Shown: positions 15,975-25,390, counted from the first letter of the stretch. The stretch: DNA of 64,000 bases from CAXBMB01 sp963976695 (GCA_963976695.1 CAXBMB010000004.1:27271-91270); one strand, 5' to 3'. Notes: generated by a model not told the origin, from the sequence alone. Translations and numbers: made by a program.

Positions 15975-17420
15975 ATGTTTGGGGTGCGGGCTGTCTTTAA
16001 TATTTTGGGCTGGGTCGCTTGTTGGGTCGGCCTGCTGCTGTTCATCCCGATGGCCACGGATCTTGCGTACCAAAACTTCGATTGGACGAATTTTGCCTGG
16101 CCGGCGGCAATCACCCTGTTTGCCGGCATCGCGATCATCTTATCCACCTATACCTCGGGCACCTTGCGGCTCAACTACCGCCAAGCCTATCTGGTGATTA
16201 TTCTCGGATGGATTTTCGTCGCGCTGTTTGGCGCCATTCCCTTCCTGGGCATGGGGGTGGGCTTTACCGATGCGGTTTTTGAGACCATGTCCGGCATTAC
16301 GACAACCGGATCGACCGTCCTGACCGGCTTGGGAACCCTCGCGCCCGGCCTGCTGCTTTGGCGCGCGATCCTGCAATGGATCGGCGGCATCGGTATCATC
16401 GCCATCGCCGTCCTGATCCTGCCGTTCCTTCGCGTCGGCGGGATGCAGCTGTTTAAAATCGAAAACTCCGACCCCTCGCAAGATAAAGTGGCGTCGATGT
16501 TGAAGACGCTGTTGTTTTTGAGTGGCGTTTACACGGCTTTGACCCTGGCCAACACCCTGGTCTACTACCTTCTCGGCATGTCCGGCTTTGACGCCATTAC
16601 CCATGCCATGGCGACCGTCTCGACCGGCGGTTATTCAACCCACGACGAATCGTTCGGCTATTTCAAGGACCTGCGGCTGCAATGGGCCGCGACCTTTTTT
16701 ATGATTTCCGGAGCGGTCCCCTTTTTACTCTACGTCAAGATGACCTTGGGCGACGTCCGCGCGCTGATCTGCGACCAACAGGTGCGGGGTTTTCTCACCT
16801 TCTTGGTCCTCACCAGCGTGGCGATGGCCTATTGGCTGATGACACAGCGCGATATCAGCGCCTTCGAGGCGCTGACCCTGACGTCGTTTAATATCACCTC
16901 CGTGGTGACGACAACCGGTTTTACCTCGGACGACTACACCGCTTGGGGACCTGGCGCGGTTGGGGTGTTCCTGGTGTTGATGTTTGTCGGGGGCTGTTCC
17001 GGCTCGACCACCGGCGCCATCAAAATCTACCGTTTTCAGATTCTGTTCATCTTCATACGGGCGCATATCAAGCGACTGTTCTCGCCCAACCGGGTTCTGC
17101 CGCTGCTGTACAACGGGCGCGCCCTGCCCAACGACGTGCCACTGTCCGTGCTGGCCTTTCTCACGGTTTTTGTCGCCACGATTGCCTTGTTCACCGTTAT
17201 CCTTGCCTTGTTGGGACTGGATATCGTCACGGCCTATTCGGCCAGCATCACCGCGATTGCCAACGTCGGTCCCGGAATTGGCACGATCATCGGGCCGTCG
17301 GGCAATTTTGAAGCCCTGCCCGATGCGGCAAAATGGGTGCTGAGCTTCGCCATGCTGGCCGGCCGGCTGGAGGTTCTTGTCCTGCTCGTGGCCTTCGATC
17401 CGGATTTCTGGAGAAACTGA
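15975..17420 (+). CDS. trkH: TrkH family potassium uptake channel subunit
   Basis: 481 residues, inner-membrane protein with many hydrophobic helices. All four selectivity-filter loops of the Trk/Ktr/HKT superfamily are readable: SGITTTGSTV (about 107-116), VSTGGYSTHD (215-224), VVTTTGFTSDD (310-320) and IANVGPGIGT (428-437). It imports K+ together with a cytoplasmic TrkA gating partner, which is not in the window. The C-terminus MLAGRLEVLVLLVAF is the conserved family end. Convergent with dnaE2. Confidence 0.93.
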   Translation: MFGVRAVFNILGWVACWVGLLLFIPMATDLAYQNFDWTNFAWPAAITLFAGIAIILSTYTSGTLRLNYRQAYLVIILGWIFVALFGAIPFLGMGVGFTDAVFETMSGITTTGSTVLTGLGTLAPGLLLWRAILQWIGGIGIIAIAVLILPFLRVGGMQLFKIENSDPSQDKVASMLKTLLFLSGVYTALTLANTLVYYLLGMSGFDAITHAMATVSTGGYSTHDESFGYFKDLRLQWAATFFMISGAVPFLLYVKMTLGDVRALICDQQVRGFLTFLVLTSVAMAYWLMTQRDISAFEALTLTSFNITSVVTTTGFTSDDYTAWGPGAVGVFLVLMFVGGCSGSTTGAIKIYRFQILFIFIRAHIKRLFSPNRVLPLLYNGRALPNDVPLSVLAFLTVFVATIALFTVILALLGLDIVTAYSASITAIANVGPGIGTIIGPSGNFEALPDAAKWVLSFAMLAGRLEVLVLLVAFDPDFWRN

Positions 17421-17472
17421 CCCCCTTGGTCCCTCCGCCGCCCTCTTGGCCAGCGCGCCGGCAATGCCAAGG

Positions 17473-20400
17473 CTAGTGAAAATCCCGGCTGCGAAACAGC
17501 GGCGCGCGGCGCGGTGACCGGCGCGGTGATTGACGCGGCGGGTCGGCGTGCGCCATCGGCCCCGGCTTGCGCGGCGGCGACATAACCCTTTCCTTGCCCG
17601 CCTGCTGGAGCGCACGCCGCTGTGCGGCTTGTTCTGCGCCCCCTTGCGCCTCGATTTGCGCCCCCCGCGCCGCCTCAACGGCCTGGCCCAGATCCCGGGG
17701 ATTTTGTTCCAGTTCCTGAAGTTGATTGCTCAAGTCCACCAGGCGCTCGACCACCAGATGAACCACCAACCCGGCCTTCTGCACCCGCCCCACCGCGCCC
17801 AAAAGCGTCGCGCCCAGCACCTCCTTGCGAAAGGCCGCATAGGCTTGCGGCCAAATTACCAAATTGGCCACCCCGCTTTCATCTTCCAGGGTGATGAAGA
17901 TAACCCCCTTGGCGCTGCCGGGCCGCTGCCGCACCAGCACCAAGCCGGCCACGGCCAGACGCGCGCCATTCCTGGCCGCCTGCAGATCGCGGGTCGGCCG
18001 ACAGCCGGCGGCGGCCAGGTCGGCGCGCAAAAAGGCCAGGGGATGGGCCTTCAGGGAAAGTCGAAGGCTGGCGTAGTCTTCCACCACCTGCTGGCTGAGC
18101 TTGAGCGCCGGCAGGCGCACCTTCGGATCCGGCCCCCTGTCCTCCTCTCCCATGGCGGCGAACAGCGGCAGGGGCGCGGCGTCGGGCAGCCCCTTGATCG
18201 TCCAAAGCGCCTGGCGGCGGGTCAACCCCAGCGAACCAAAGGCATCGGCGCGGGCCAGCGCCTCCAAGCTGGCGGTTCTCAGCCCGGCGCGCCGCCACAG
18301 CTCCAGAATCTCGCTGTAGCCGTTGGCCCGCGCGGCGAGCAGCGACTCAACCGCCGCCCGCCCCAGCCCCTTGATCTGGCGAAACCCCAGCCGCAGGGCC
18401 ATTCGCGGTTCCGGCAAGGGCTCGCCGGGCCGGGGGTCCCGGTCGATCCCGGGATATTCCAGACTGCACTCCCACTGCGAATGATTGATGTCCACCGGCA
18501 GCACCTGCACCCCGTGATCGCGCAGGTCGCGCACCAACTGGGCGGGCGCGTAAAACCCCATCGGCTGGCTGTTGAGCAGCGCACAGGTGAAGACCTCGGG
18601 ATAGTGACACTTCATCCAGCAGGAGACATAGACCAGCAGCGCAAAACTGGCCGCGTGGCTTTCCGGAAAGCCATAGGTGCCAAAGCCCTGAATCTGCTTG
18701 AAACAACGCTCGGCAAAGCTCTTTTCATAGCCCCGCGCCATCATCCCGGTGATCAGCTTTGCTTCAAAAAGGTGCAGGTTGCCGTTGCGCTTGAAGGTCG
18801 CCATGGCCCGCCGCAGCCTGTCGGCTTCCGCCGGGGTAAAGCCCGCCGCCACGATGGCGATCGACATGGCCTGCTCTTGGAACAGCGGCACGCCCAGGGT
18901 GCGCCCCAAGACCTGCGCCAGTTCCTGCGACGGAAAGTAGACCGGCTCCTCACCATTGCGGCGGCGCAGATAGGGATGGACCATATCCCCCTGGATCGGG
19001 CCGGGGCGCACAATCGCCACCTCAATTACCAGATCGTAAAAGCAGCGCGGCCTCAGCCGCGGCAGCATGGACATCTGGGCCCGACTTTCAATCTGGAACA
19101 CCCCGACCGTGTCGGCCTGGCAGATCATATCGTAAACCTTGGGATCCTCGGCCGGCACCTCGGCCAGGTTGAGCACCCGCCCATAGTGGCGGCGCAGCAG
19201 GTCAAAGCCTTTGGCCAAACAGGTCAGCATACCCAGCGCCAGCACATCGACTTTCAGAATGCCCAGGGCGTCCAGATCGTCCTTGTCCCACTCGATCACC
19301 GTGCGGTCGGCCATGGCGGCATTTTCAATCGGCACCAGCTCGCACAAAGGCCCCCGGGTCATGACGAAGCCCCCTACATGCTGGGACAGATGGCGCGGGA
19401 AGCCGTAAATCTCCGTCACCAGCTGTAAGGTCAGGTTCAGTCGGGGTTCGTTCGGGTCCAACCCCAGCTCCTCCTTCAACCCGGCTTTCAGGTCATCCCG
19501 GCTCCGGCCCCGCAGCCTTTGACTGAGCGCGGCGAGACTGTCCTCAGACAACCCCAGCGCCTTGCCCACATCGCGCAGCGCCCCCCGGCTGCGATAGCAG
19601 ATCACCGTGGCCGTCATGCCGGCCCGCTCCCGGCCATAGCGCTGATAGATGTACTGGATCACCTCCTCGCGGCGTTCATGCTCAAAATCCACGTCGATAT
19701 CCGGCGGCTCACGCCGCTCCGCCGAAATGAAGCGTTCGAACAGCACCTCGGTCCGGGCCGGATCCACCGCCGTCACCCCCAGGCAGTAGCAAACCGCCGA
19801 GTTGGCCGCCGAGCCCCGGCCTTGGCACAGAATTCCCCGGGCGCGGGCAAAGATCACCAGATCATGGACGGTAAGGAAATAGGGCGCATAGCCCAACTCG
19901 CCGATCAGCTTGAGCTCATGCTCGAGAATGTCGCGCACCTTTTTCGGCAGCCCCAACGGATAGCGTTCCGCCGCGCCTTTCCAGGTCTGATAAACCAGTT
20001 CCTCCTGCGGGCTGCGCCCGTCCTGGCCCAGTTCTTCGGGATATTCATAGCGCAGCGTCTCCAGCGAAAAGCGACACCGCGCGGCAATTTCCAGGGTCCG
20101 CGCCACCGCCGCCGGGTAGGCGTGAAATAGCCGCGCCATTTCCGTCGCCGCCTTCAGGTGGCGCTCGCCGTTGGTCAACAGCCGCCACCCGGCCTCGTCC
20201 ACGGTGCAGTGATGGCGAATGGCGGTCAGGACATCGGCCACGGGCTTGCGGCCGGGATGGTGCATGATCGCCTCGCCCAGCGCCACCGGAGGTAGACCGG
20301 TGCGGGTAGCCAGCGCCACCCAGTCGGCCAGCCGCCGCGCGTCGTCGCCGCCATAGAGTCGGTAAAGTCCCAGATAGCTGCGCCCTGGATGGCGGGCCTG

Positions 20401-21021
20401 GAGCTGTCGCGCCCGCGCCTCCAGATCCCAGGTCAAGCCGTCCCCGTCCCATCGCCCCCCGGCCAGTTCATTCTCGGCCAGTTCATTCCCGTCCCATCTA
20501 TTTCCACCAAAAATTGCCGCGTCAGGCCGCCCGTCCGGAGCCTGTTGCCCGTCCGGGTCCGCCGGCACGAGAATAAAAATCTGCCCCGCCCCCGCCGCCA
20601 GCATTTCGGCAAAGGAAAAGTCGCACTGGCCCTTTTCGCTGCGCCGCTTGCCCAAGGTCAGCAAGCGCGCCAGACGGCCATAGGCCGCCCGGTCTTGCGG
20701 GTAGCAAAGCACTTCGGGGCCATCGCGCGGGGCCAGCCGCGCGCCAACCAACAGGCGCTGGCCTTGCGCGCGGGCGGCGACATGCGCCCGCACCACCCCC
20801 GCCAGACTGTTGCGGTCGGCAAGACCAAGCGCCGCCAGCCCCAGAGCTTTGGCGGTGGCCACCAACTCCTCGGGATGGGAGGCCCCTTCCAAAAAGGTGA
20901 AGTTGCTGCGCACCGACAGCTCAGCATAGCCGGGCGCGCCTTGCTGATCTTCCGTGGCGGCGCCGCCTGTCGCGGCGGCAACCATCGACGCGTCCCCGTC
21001 TTGTTCTTGTTGTTCTGGCAT
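17473..21021 (-). CDS. dnaE2: Error-prone DNA polymerase DnaE2 (ImuC)
   Basis: 1182 residues, about 100 longer than usual. N-terminal PHP domain begins YAELSVRSNFTFLEGASHP; the polymerase active site PDIDVDFEHERREEVIQY and ILKVDVLALGMLT are present; the C-terminus has the OB-fold (AVAGLVLVRQRPGSAKGVIFITLEDE). It performs SOS-induced mutagenic translesion synthesis with ImuA and ImuB. The extra length is mainly an insertion near residues 155-195 within or after the PHP domain (NRWDGNELAENELAGGRWDG), produced by duplicated 13-bp and 10-bp blocks at 20440-20500. ATG at 21021 follows GAGGAAGGG; an upstream in-frame start is weaker. Downstream of imuB by 62 bp, the same operon. Confidence 0.95.
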   Translation of the reverse strand: MPEQQEQDGDASMVAAATGGAATEDQQGAPGYAELSVRSNFTFLEGASHPEELVATAKALGLAALGLADRNSLAGVVRAHVAARAQGQRLLVGARLAPRDGPEVLCYPQDRAAYGRLARLLTLGKRRSEKGQCDFSFAEMLAAGAGQIFILVPADPDGQQAPDGRPDAAIFGGNRWDGNELAENELAGGRWDGDGLTWDLEARARQLQARHPGRSYLGLYRLYGGDDARRLADWVALATRTGLPPVALGEAIMHHPGRKPVADVLTAIRHHCTVDEAGWRLLTNGERHLKAATEMARLFHAYPAAVARTLEIAARCRFSLETLRYEYPEELGQDGRSPQEELVYQTWKGAAERYPLGLPKKVRDILEHELKLIGELGYAPYFLTVHDLVIFARARGILCQGRGSAANSAVCYCLGVTAVDPARTEVLFERFISAERREPPDIDVDFEHERREEVIQYIYQRYGRERAGMTATVICYRSRGALRDVGKALGLSEDSLAALSQRLRGRSRDDLKAGLKEELGLDPNEPRLNLTLQLVTEIYGFPRHLSQHVGGFVMTRGPLCELVPIENAAMADRTVIEWDKDDLDALGILKVDVLALGMLTCLAKGFDLLRRHYGRVLNLAEVPAEDPKVYDMICQADTVGVFQIESRAQMSMLPRLRPRCFYDLVIEVAIVRPGPIQGDMVHPYLRRRNGEEPVYFPSQELAQVLGRTLGVPLFQEQAMSIAIVAAGFTPAEADRLRRAMATFKRNGNLHLFEAKLITGMMARGYEKSFAERCFKQIQGFGTYGFPESHAASFALLVYVSCWMKCHYPEVFTCALLNSQPMGFYAPAQLVRDLRDHGVQVLPVDINHSQWECSLEYPGIDRDPRPGEPLPEPRMALRLGFRQIKGLGRAAVESLLAARANGYSEILELWRRAGLRTASLEALARADAFGSLGLTRRQALWTIKGLPDAAPLPLFAAMGEEDRGPDPKVRLPALKLSQQVVEDYASLRLSLKAHPLAFLRADLAAAGCRPTRDLQAARNGARLAVAGLVLVRQRPGSAKGVIFITLEDESGVANLVIWPQAYAAFRKEVLGATLLGAVGRVQKAGLVVHLVVERLVDLSNQLQELEQNPRDLGQAVEAARGAQIEAQGGAEQAAQRRALQQAGKERVMSPPRKPGPMAHADPPRQSPRRSPRRAPLFRSRDFH

Positions 21022-21083
21022 CGCGCCCTTCCTCACAGCCCCGCCCCGACAAACGATCCACCCCAATTTCGACCGCCGGTCGG

Positions 21084-23021
21084 TCAGCCGAAAAGTCCCT
21101 GCAGGAACCAGCGGCCATCGCTGCGGTAAAGCCAGAACCGGCGGCCGTCTTCGTCTTCGACCCGAAAATAATCCCGGCTGCCGTGCTGGCTGAGCTGGTC
21201 CAGGTTAAGCGCCTCGGGTCGGGCCTCGGGTCGGGCCGCGTCCGGCAACCCCAGCCCCGGCAGGCAGGCCTGTCGCGCCGCCGCCGCCCGCTGCTGGGCG
21301 ATCCGTTCCGCCTGATGCCACCACTCGGGACTGATCCGCTCCGGACCTTCGGCCCGCGCCACCCGATGCAGCACCCGCCGCCACCGGAACTGGGCGGGCG
21401 CTTGATCCGGCAACAAAGCCAACACCTCGATCGCTTCGGGCCGCACCAGCAGCCGCAGCGGACGCGGCTGCCGCCGGGGCCAGGCCAGCGGAATGCGGTT
21501 GCCCCGCCGGTCGAGCCGATCGCCGGGCCGCCGATAGGGATCGGTCCGCCGCACCGCCGCCTCGGGCAAATGGCTTTCCCGCGGCAGCGCCAGCCCGATG
21601 GACTGCGCGCCCAGACGGGCGGTGAGCCGGTCCAAAAGTTCCGGCAGGCGACAGGGCGGACGAACCGCCAGTGCGCCGCTTTCCTTGCTTTCGCCGCCAC
21701 GCCGGGCCTGAAGCGAGGGCGGCGCCAGGCCCAGTTGCCGGGCCTCAAGACGCTCCGACTGCAGCGCCTCCAAGGTCATGGCGTCCAGGCCAAATCCCGG
21801 ATCAAGCCGGGGTAGTTTTTCCCGAAAGAGCCGACCCAAATGGACCGGGTCGCGCGAAGGCCGACCGGTGCCGACCCGCAGCCGCGGCACCTGCCCGTCC
21901 GCCCGATAAAACGACAACTCAAGTCGACGCGCGCCCGCCGCCGCCGCTGTCAGCTTGCCGCTCAACTCAATTAGCAAGCGATCCAGCGCCTGGGCCAGGT
22001 CCTCCGGGGCGAGCAGCGGCTCGGCGAAGAGCTGGCGCACCAGATGGGGCGAGACCGGGCGGCGGGGGGACAGCGGCTCGGGCGCTGTTCCCAGGGCCTG
22101 GCGCAGGCGCTGGCTCACCTCCGGGCCGACCCGGGGCTCCAGGCTGGCGGCCGGCAAGGCCAACAGTTGATCCAGATGGCGCAATCCGAGAGCGGCCAGA
22201 AGCTCCACCTGCCGCGTCGTTACCCGGAGAGCGGCGACCGGCAGATCGGTCAGCGCCGCGCGCGTCTCGGCGGCGGAAATTCGCACGGCGGGCCGCCGGG
22301 CAGAGGTGGCAAAACGCGCCAGCGCCCAGGCCGCGCCCGGGGTTTCCGCCAGCCCCAGGCCGGCCGTCAAGCCAAAGCCGCGCAGCCGCGCCAGCAGATC
22401 CTGGCAGAGCCGCTCCTCCCCGCCAAAAAGATGGGCGCAGCCGGTGATGTCCAGCCACAACCCCGCGCCGCCGCCCGGGCCTTCCTGCGCCGACGGCCCC
22501 CCGCCCAACGGATCAAGCGCGGTCCAGGGGCTGTAGCGCCCCACCCAGTCGGCCAATTTTTCCAACGCGGCGCGGTCCGCCTGCGGATCACACTGGCCGG
22601 TCACCAGTTCGGGGCAAAGCGCGCGGCCATCGGCCAACGACAGCCCCGGCGTCACGCCGGCGGCCAGCGCCGACGGGGTAACCGCGGTCAGAAGAAAGCG
22701 GGCGCCGTCCTGTCGCAGAAGGGCGAAGGGCCGCGCCGCTGCCGGGCTGGTCGGGCCCGACCGGGCAACAGGATCCTCAGGCGTAGAGGGGCGCGCCCCC
22801 CCGGATGGGTCGCTCTGCTGTCTGCGGCCTTGGGAGTCGCCAAGCTTGCTCCGGATACTCTCGATATCCCGGTTTGCCTGATTCTCCGGATTCTCTAGAT
22901 TCTCCCGGTTTCCTCTGGGCCTCTGCGGTTCCTGCGGTTCCCGCGCCCCCTGGGACTTCGGGTCGGCGCGGCGCCGTTCCAGCGAGAAATTCGGCAGCCA
23001 GATCGAGATGACCCGTTTCAT
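21084..23021 (-). CDS. imuB: ImuB, catalytically inactive Y-family polymerase-like mutasome adaptor
   Basis: 645 residues, longer than the usual 480-550. It begins with the family motif MKRVISIWLPNFSLERR, then an unusual low-complexity linker (about 20-90, rich in Pro, Glu, Asn, Arg: ENLENPENQANRD), then the Y-family core (ALLRQDGARFLLTAVTPSALAAGVTPGLSLADGRALCPEL) without the normal catalytic carboxylates. ImuB links DnaE2 to the beta clamp; a C-terminal QACLPGLGLPD segment might be a clamp-binding relic but is weak. The first 245 bp overlap the imuA 3' end in another frame, and the linker is coded by simple repeats. Confidence 0.9.
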   Translation of the reverse strand: MKRVISIWLPNFSLERRRADPKSQGAREPQEPQRPRGNRENLENPENQANRDIESIRSKLGDSQGRRQQSDPSGGARPSTPEDPVARSGPTSPAAARPFALLRQDGARFLLTAVTPSALAAGVTPGLSLADGRALCPELVTGQCDPQADRAALEKLADWVGRYSPWTALDPLGGGPSAQEGPGGGAGLWLDITGCAHLFGGEERLCQDLLARLRGFGLTAGLGLAETPGAAWALARFATSARRPAVRISAAETRAALTDLPVAALRVTTRQVELLAALGLRHLDQLLALPAASLEPRVGPEVSQRLRQALGTAPEPLSPRRPVSPHLVRQLFAEPLLAPEDLAQALDRLLIELSGKLTAAAAGARRLELSFYRADGQVPRLRVGTGRPSRDPVHLGRLFREKLPRLDPGFGLDAMTLEALQSERLEARQLGLAPPSLQARRGGESKESGALAVRPPCRLPELLDRLTARLGAQSIGLALPRESHLPEAAVRRTDPYRRPGDRLDRRGNRIPLAWPRRQPRPLRLLVRPEAIEVLALLPDQAPAQFRWRRVLHRVARAEGPERISPEWWHQAERIAQQRAAAARQACLPGLGLPDAARPEARPEALNLDQLSQHGSRDYFRVEDEDGRRFWLYRSDGRWFLQGLFG

Positions 23022-23922
23022 GATCCCACTCCAGGAAAAAGGTGGCCGGTTGGGCCGCGCGGCAACGCAGCAGATCCACCTGCCAACAAGTTCGGCCCAA
23101 TCCCAAATCCCCGGTGGCTGCGGTAGCCCCGGTGGCCCCGGTGACTGCGGTGACTGCGGTGGTCCCGATAGCCGCGGCGGCGCTTTGCGCCTGCGCCCGG
23201 TCCGCTCGGGGGGTCGCGGTCACCCGCCAGCGGCTGACCGCCGCGCTGGCGCCGTCGGGTTGCCTGTGGGCCAGACGCGGACGGCGCAGTAGAAAGCAAG
23301 CCTTGCCCGCCGCTTCGGCGGCCAATTGCAGACGTCGGGCCGCGACCCGGTCCAGGGCCGACAGCTCCCCCACCACGGCCAGCAGATCCGGGCAGCTCAA
23401 GGCTTCCTCCAGGGCCCAAAGCACCTCCTCATCCTTGCGCGCCTGCAATCGCAACACCCGTTCCGGTGGCAGGCCGGCGGCGGCCAGTCCCGGGCCATAA
23501 AGATCTTCATAGGGCCCAACCCAAAGCAGCGGCCGGGCCGCGACCGCCGCAGCCTCATCGCCGCCCCGGCTGTCGGCCGCCTGCGCGCGCTGCCAGGCCA
23601 GCAGGCGAACCAGCAAAGCGGTCAAGAACCCGGTTGTCGCGCCATCGTCCCACTCGGCGCGGGCCGGCAACACCTCATGCAGTCCGGCGATCGGCAGCCC
23701 CCCGCCGGGCAGGGCCTCATCCAACGCGGACAAGCCCAGCGGCAAAACCCGCGCCTTGTCCGGCGCCCCTCCTCGCTCGATCTGCCGAACCTGACGCGTC
23801 AAAGCCGCCAGCCGCGCCCGCCGCCCCGCCGGCCAATCCCCTAAAGACGCGTCCGGCGTCTCCATCACCGGGGCCCGTGGCGCCGACCGTCTGTCGAGAG
23901 GGTTTTCCTTCAACCAAGCCAT
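22777..23922 (-). CDS. imuA: ImuA, RecA-like SOS mutasome protein
   Basis: 381 residues; family members are about 240-300. LPLGLSALDEALPGGGLPIAGLHEVL is the family's N-terminal Walker-like region and LLWVGPYEDLYGPGLAAAGL the central block; WQVDLLRCRAAQPATFFLEWDHETGHLDLAAEFL is the normal C-terminus. Beyond that the frame stays open for about 65 extra codons (rich in Gly, Glu, Ser, Arg, Pro) that overlap imuB. A second low-complexity block (TTAVTAVTGATGATAATG) precedes the C-terminal domain. First gene of the SOS operon with a LexA box about 60 bp upstream of its ATG. The overlap tail may be non-functional read-through. Confidence 0.88.
   Translation of the reverse strand: MAWLKENPLDRRSAPRAPVMETPDASLGDWPAGRRARLAALTRQVRQIERGGAPDKARVLPLGLSALDEALPGGGLPIAGLHEVLPARAEWDDGATTGFLTALLVRLLAWQRAQAADSRGGDEAAAVAARPLLWVGPYEDLYGPGLAAAGLPPERVLRLQARKDEEVLWALEEALSCPDLLAVVGELSALDRVAARRLQLAAEAAGKACFLLRRPRLAHRQPDGASAAVSRWRVTATPRADRAQAQSAAAAIGTTAVTAVTGATGATAATGDLGLGRTCWQVDLLRCRAAQPATFFLEWDHETGHLDLAAEFLAGTAPRRPEVPGGAGTAGTAEAQRKPGESRESGESGKPGYREYPEQAWRLPRPQTAERPIRGGAPLYA
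22830..22965. repeat. Simple-repeat expansion in the imuA/imuB overlap
   Basis: Reiterated GATTCTCCGG/GATTCTCTA and GGTTTCC/GGTTCCTGCGG units on the plus strand. They code for the ENPENQ linker of ImuB in one frame and the GESRESGESG tail of ImuA in another. Confidence 0.75.
23108..23175. repeat. Simple repeats inside imuA
   Basis: Tandem GGTGACTGC and GGTGGCCCC-like 9-bp units on the plus strand, encoding alternating Thr/Ala/Val/Gly in ImuA. In frame, so length change would be tolerated. Confidence 0.7.
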
Positions 23923-23982
23923 GGAACTCTCCTTCCGCCGGCCCGCTGCTTGCGGCGCGCCGTTTCCGGGATACAGTGTTTT

Positions 23983-23997
23983 GTTCTTGTTTTGTTC
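23983..23997. promoter_or_regulatory. LexA (SOS) box GTTC-N7-GTTC
   Basis: GTTCTTGTTTTGTTC is an exact match to the alphaproteobacterial LexA operator GTTC-N7-GTTC, about 60 bp upstream of the imuA start. It predicts DNA-damage induction of imuA-imuB-dnaE2. Confidence 0.85.
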
Positions 23998-24054
23998 TAG
24001 TCGAAAAAGAGCGTCGGAGTCAACCGTCGGCTCGATTGTCCTGACAGCTCATGA

Positions 24055-24083
24055 CGGGCAGGGACGCCACCGCCCTGCCCGGC
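24055..24083. terminator. Hairpin downstream of marC
   Basis: GGGCAGGG...CCCTGCCC stem with a short CGCCACC-type loop, between marC and the imuA promoter. No T-run, so a terminator role is tentative. Confidence 0.4.
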
Positions 24084-24098
24084 GCGGATGATTGGAAT

Positions 24099-24767
24099 TT
24101 AGCCGCTAAACAGCGAAGCCTTCAGGCCATCGAGAATGTACTGCATGGCCAGCGCCGCCAGTAAAATGCCGAGCAGCCGGGTGACCACCGACAGAATGCT
24201 GTCGTTGAGCCAGCGCGTGGCCTTGCCCACCAGAATGAAAACCACGCAGGACAGCAGCAGGATGATCAGGATGACCCCGATCAACAGCGCCAGGCCTTCG
24301 GAGCTTTGCCCAATGCCGCCAGACGCCAGCAACAGCACCGTGGCCACCGACCCCGGCCCGGCGAGCAGCGGGATGGCCACCGGAAAGACCGCGATATCAT
24401 GCGGCATCTCATTGGGCTCTTCCCGACCCAAGGCGCTTAACTGCTTTTCCGCCGCCCGGCTTTTGCGTTGGCTGCGCTTTTCAAACACCATTTCCAAGGC
24501 GATCATCAGCAGCATCAGGCCGCCCGCCGTGCGAAAGGCCGGCAGGCCAATACCCAGAAAGCTCAGCAACGCATTGCCGCTCACCGCAAACAGCGTCAGC
24601 ACCCCGGCGGCAATGACGTGGGCCTTGATCGCCATGCGCCGCCGATAACGGTCATCGCCGCCCGCCGTCAAGCCGGCGAAGACCGGCGCATTGCCCAGGG
24701 GATCGATGATCACGACCAGGGTGGTTACCAACGCCAACAGTTGATCCAAGCTGAAACCCAATATCAT
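24099..24767 (-). CDS. marC: MarC family integral membrane protein
   Basis: 222 residues with about six hydrophobic helices. IIDPLGNAPVFAGLTAGGD near the N-terminus and AIPLLAGPGSVATVLLL in the middle are the two MarC signature segments (I-DPLGN-P and P-L-GPG). Some relatives (SnatA) move small neutral amino acids; MarC itself is of unknown function and is not a proven drug-resistance determinant. Monocistronic; an Lrp-type gene lies upstream on the same strand with a 160-bp gap. Confidence 0.85.
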   Translation of the reverse strand: MILGFSLDQLLALVTTLVVIIDPLGNAPVFAGLTAGGDDRYRRRMAIKAHVIAAGVLTLFAVSGNALLSFLGIGLPAFRTAGGLMLLMIALEMVFEKRSQRKSRAAEKQLSALGREEPNEMPHDIAVFPVAIPLLAGPGSVATVLLLASGGIGQSSEGLALLIGVILIILLLSCVVFILVGKATRWLNDSILSVVTRLLGILLAALAMQYILDGLKASLFSG

Positions 24768-24928
24768 CGTCTTCCCCTGTTCCCCGCAGGACCGCCATCA
24801 GTCCCGCCGCGTGACCATAACAAGCCAGCCAGGTTGTGGGGAGCCCGGAAGGCGGCGGTCAAGGCCCCCGCCAGACTCGAGCGCGCTGAAGATTTCTTGG
24901 GGTTTTTCTTTACCGGCGCGGCGGGCCG

Positions 24929-25390
24929 CTATCTTGCATAGCCAAGCGGCAGGCTGGTTGTCTCCTTGATCTTTTCCATGGAAAAGCTGGCGGAGACGTC
25001 GCTCAGCGGCACCTGGTCGATCAAGCGCTTGTAGACCGCGTCATAGCCTTTGATATCCGGCACGACGATGCGCAGCAGATAGTCGATGTCCCCGCCCAGG
25101 CGATACACCTCGGTAATTTCCTCTATCGAATCAACCGCCTGGGCGAAGGCCTTCAGCCAAGCCGTGGTGTGGTCGGCGGTATTGATCCGGACAAAAACCG
25201 TGGTGCCCAGGTTGAGCTTTTCGGCGTTCAGCAGGGCCACCCGCTGTTTGATCACGCCGCGTTTTTCCAAGTTTTGAATCCGCCGCCAACAGGGCGTGTT
25301 GGACAGCCCCACCCGCTCGGCGATCTCCGCCAGCCCCAGCGACGCGTCAACCTGCAGCAGGGCCAGGATCTTGCGGTCCAGATCATCCAT
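24929..25390 (-). CDS. Lrp/AsnC family transcriptional regulator
   Basis: 153 residues. MDDLDRKILALLQVDASLGLAEIAERVGLSNTPCWRRIQNLEKRGVIK is the winged HTH; VYRLGGDIDYLLRIVVPDIKGYDAVYKRLID is the RAM ligand-binding part. Senses an amino acid, identity unknown. ATG at 25390 is the family start. It diverges from the DUF6356 gene and precedes marC; control of marC or itself is possible but not shown. Confidence 0.88.
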   Translation of the reverse strand: MDDLDRKILALLQVDASLGLAEIAERVGLSNTPCWRRIQNLEKRGVIKQRVALLNAEKLNLGTTVFVRINTADHTTAWLKAFAQAVDSIEEITEVYRLGGDIDYLLRIVVPDIKGYDAVYKRLIDQVPLSDVSASFSMEKIKETTSLPLGYAR

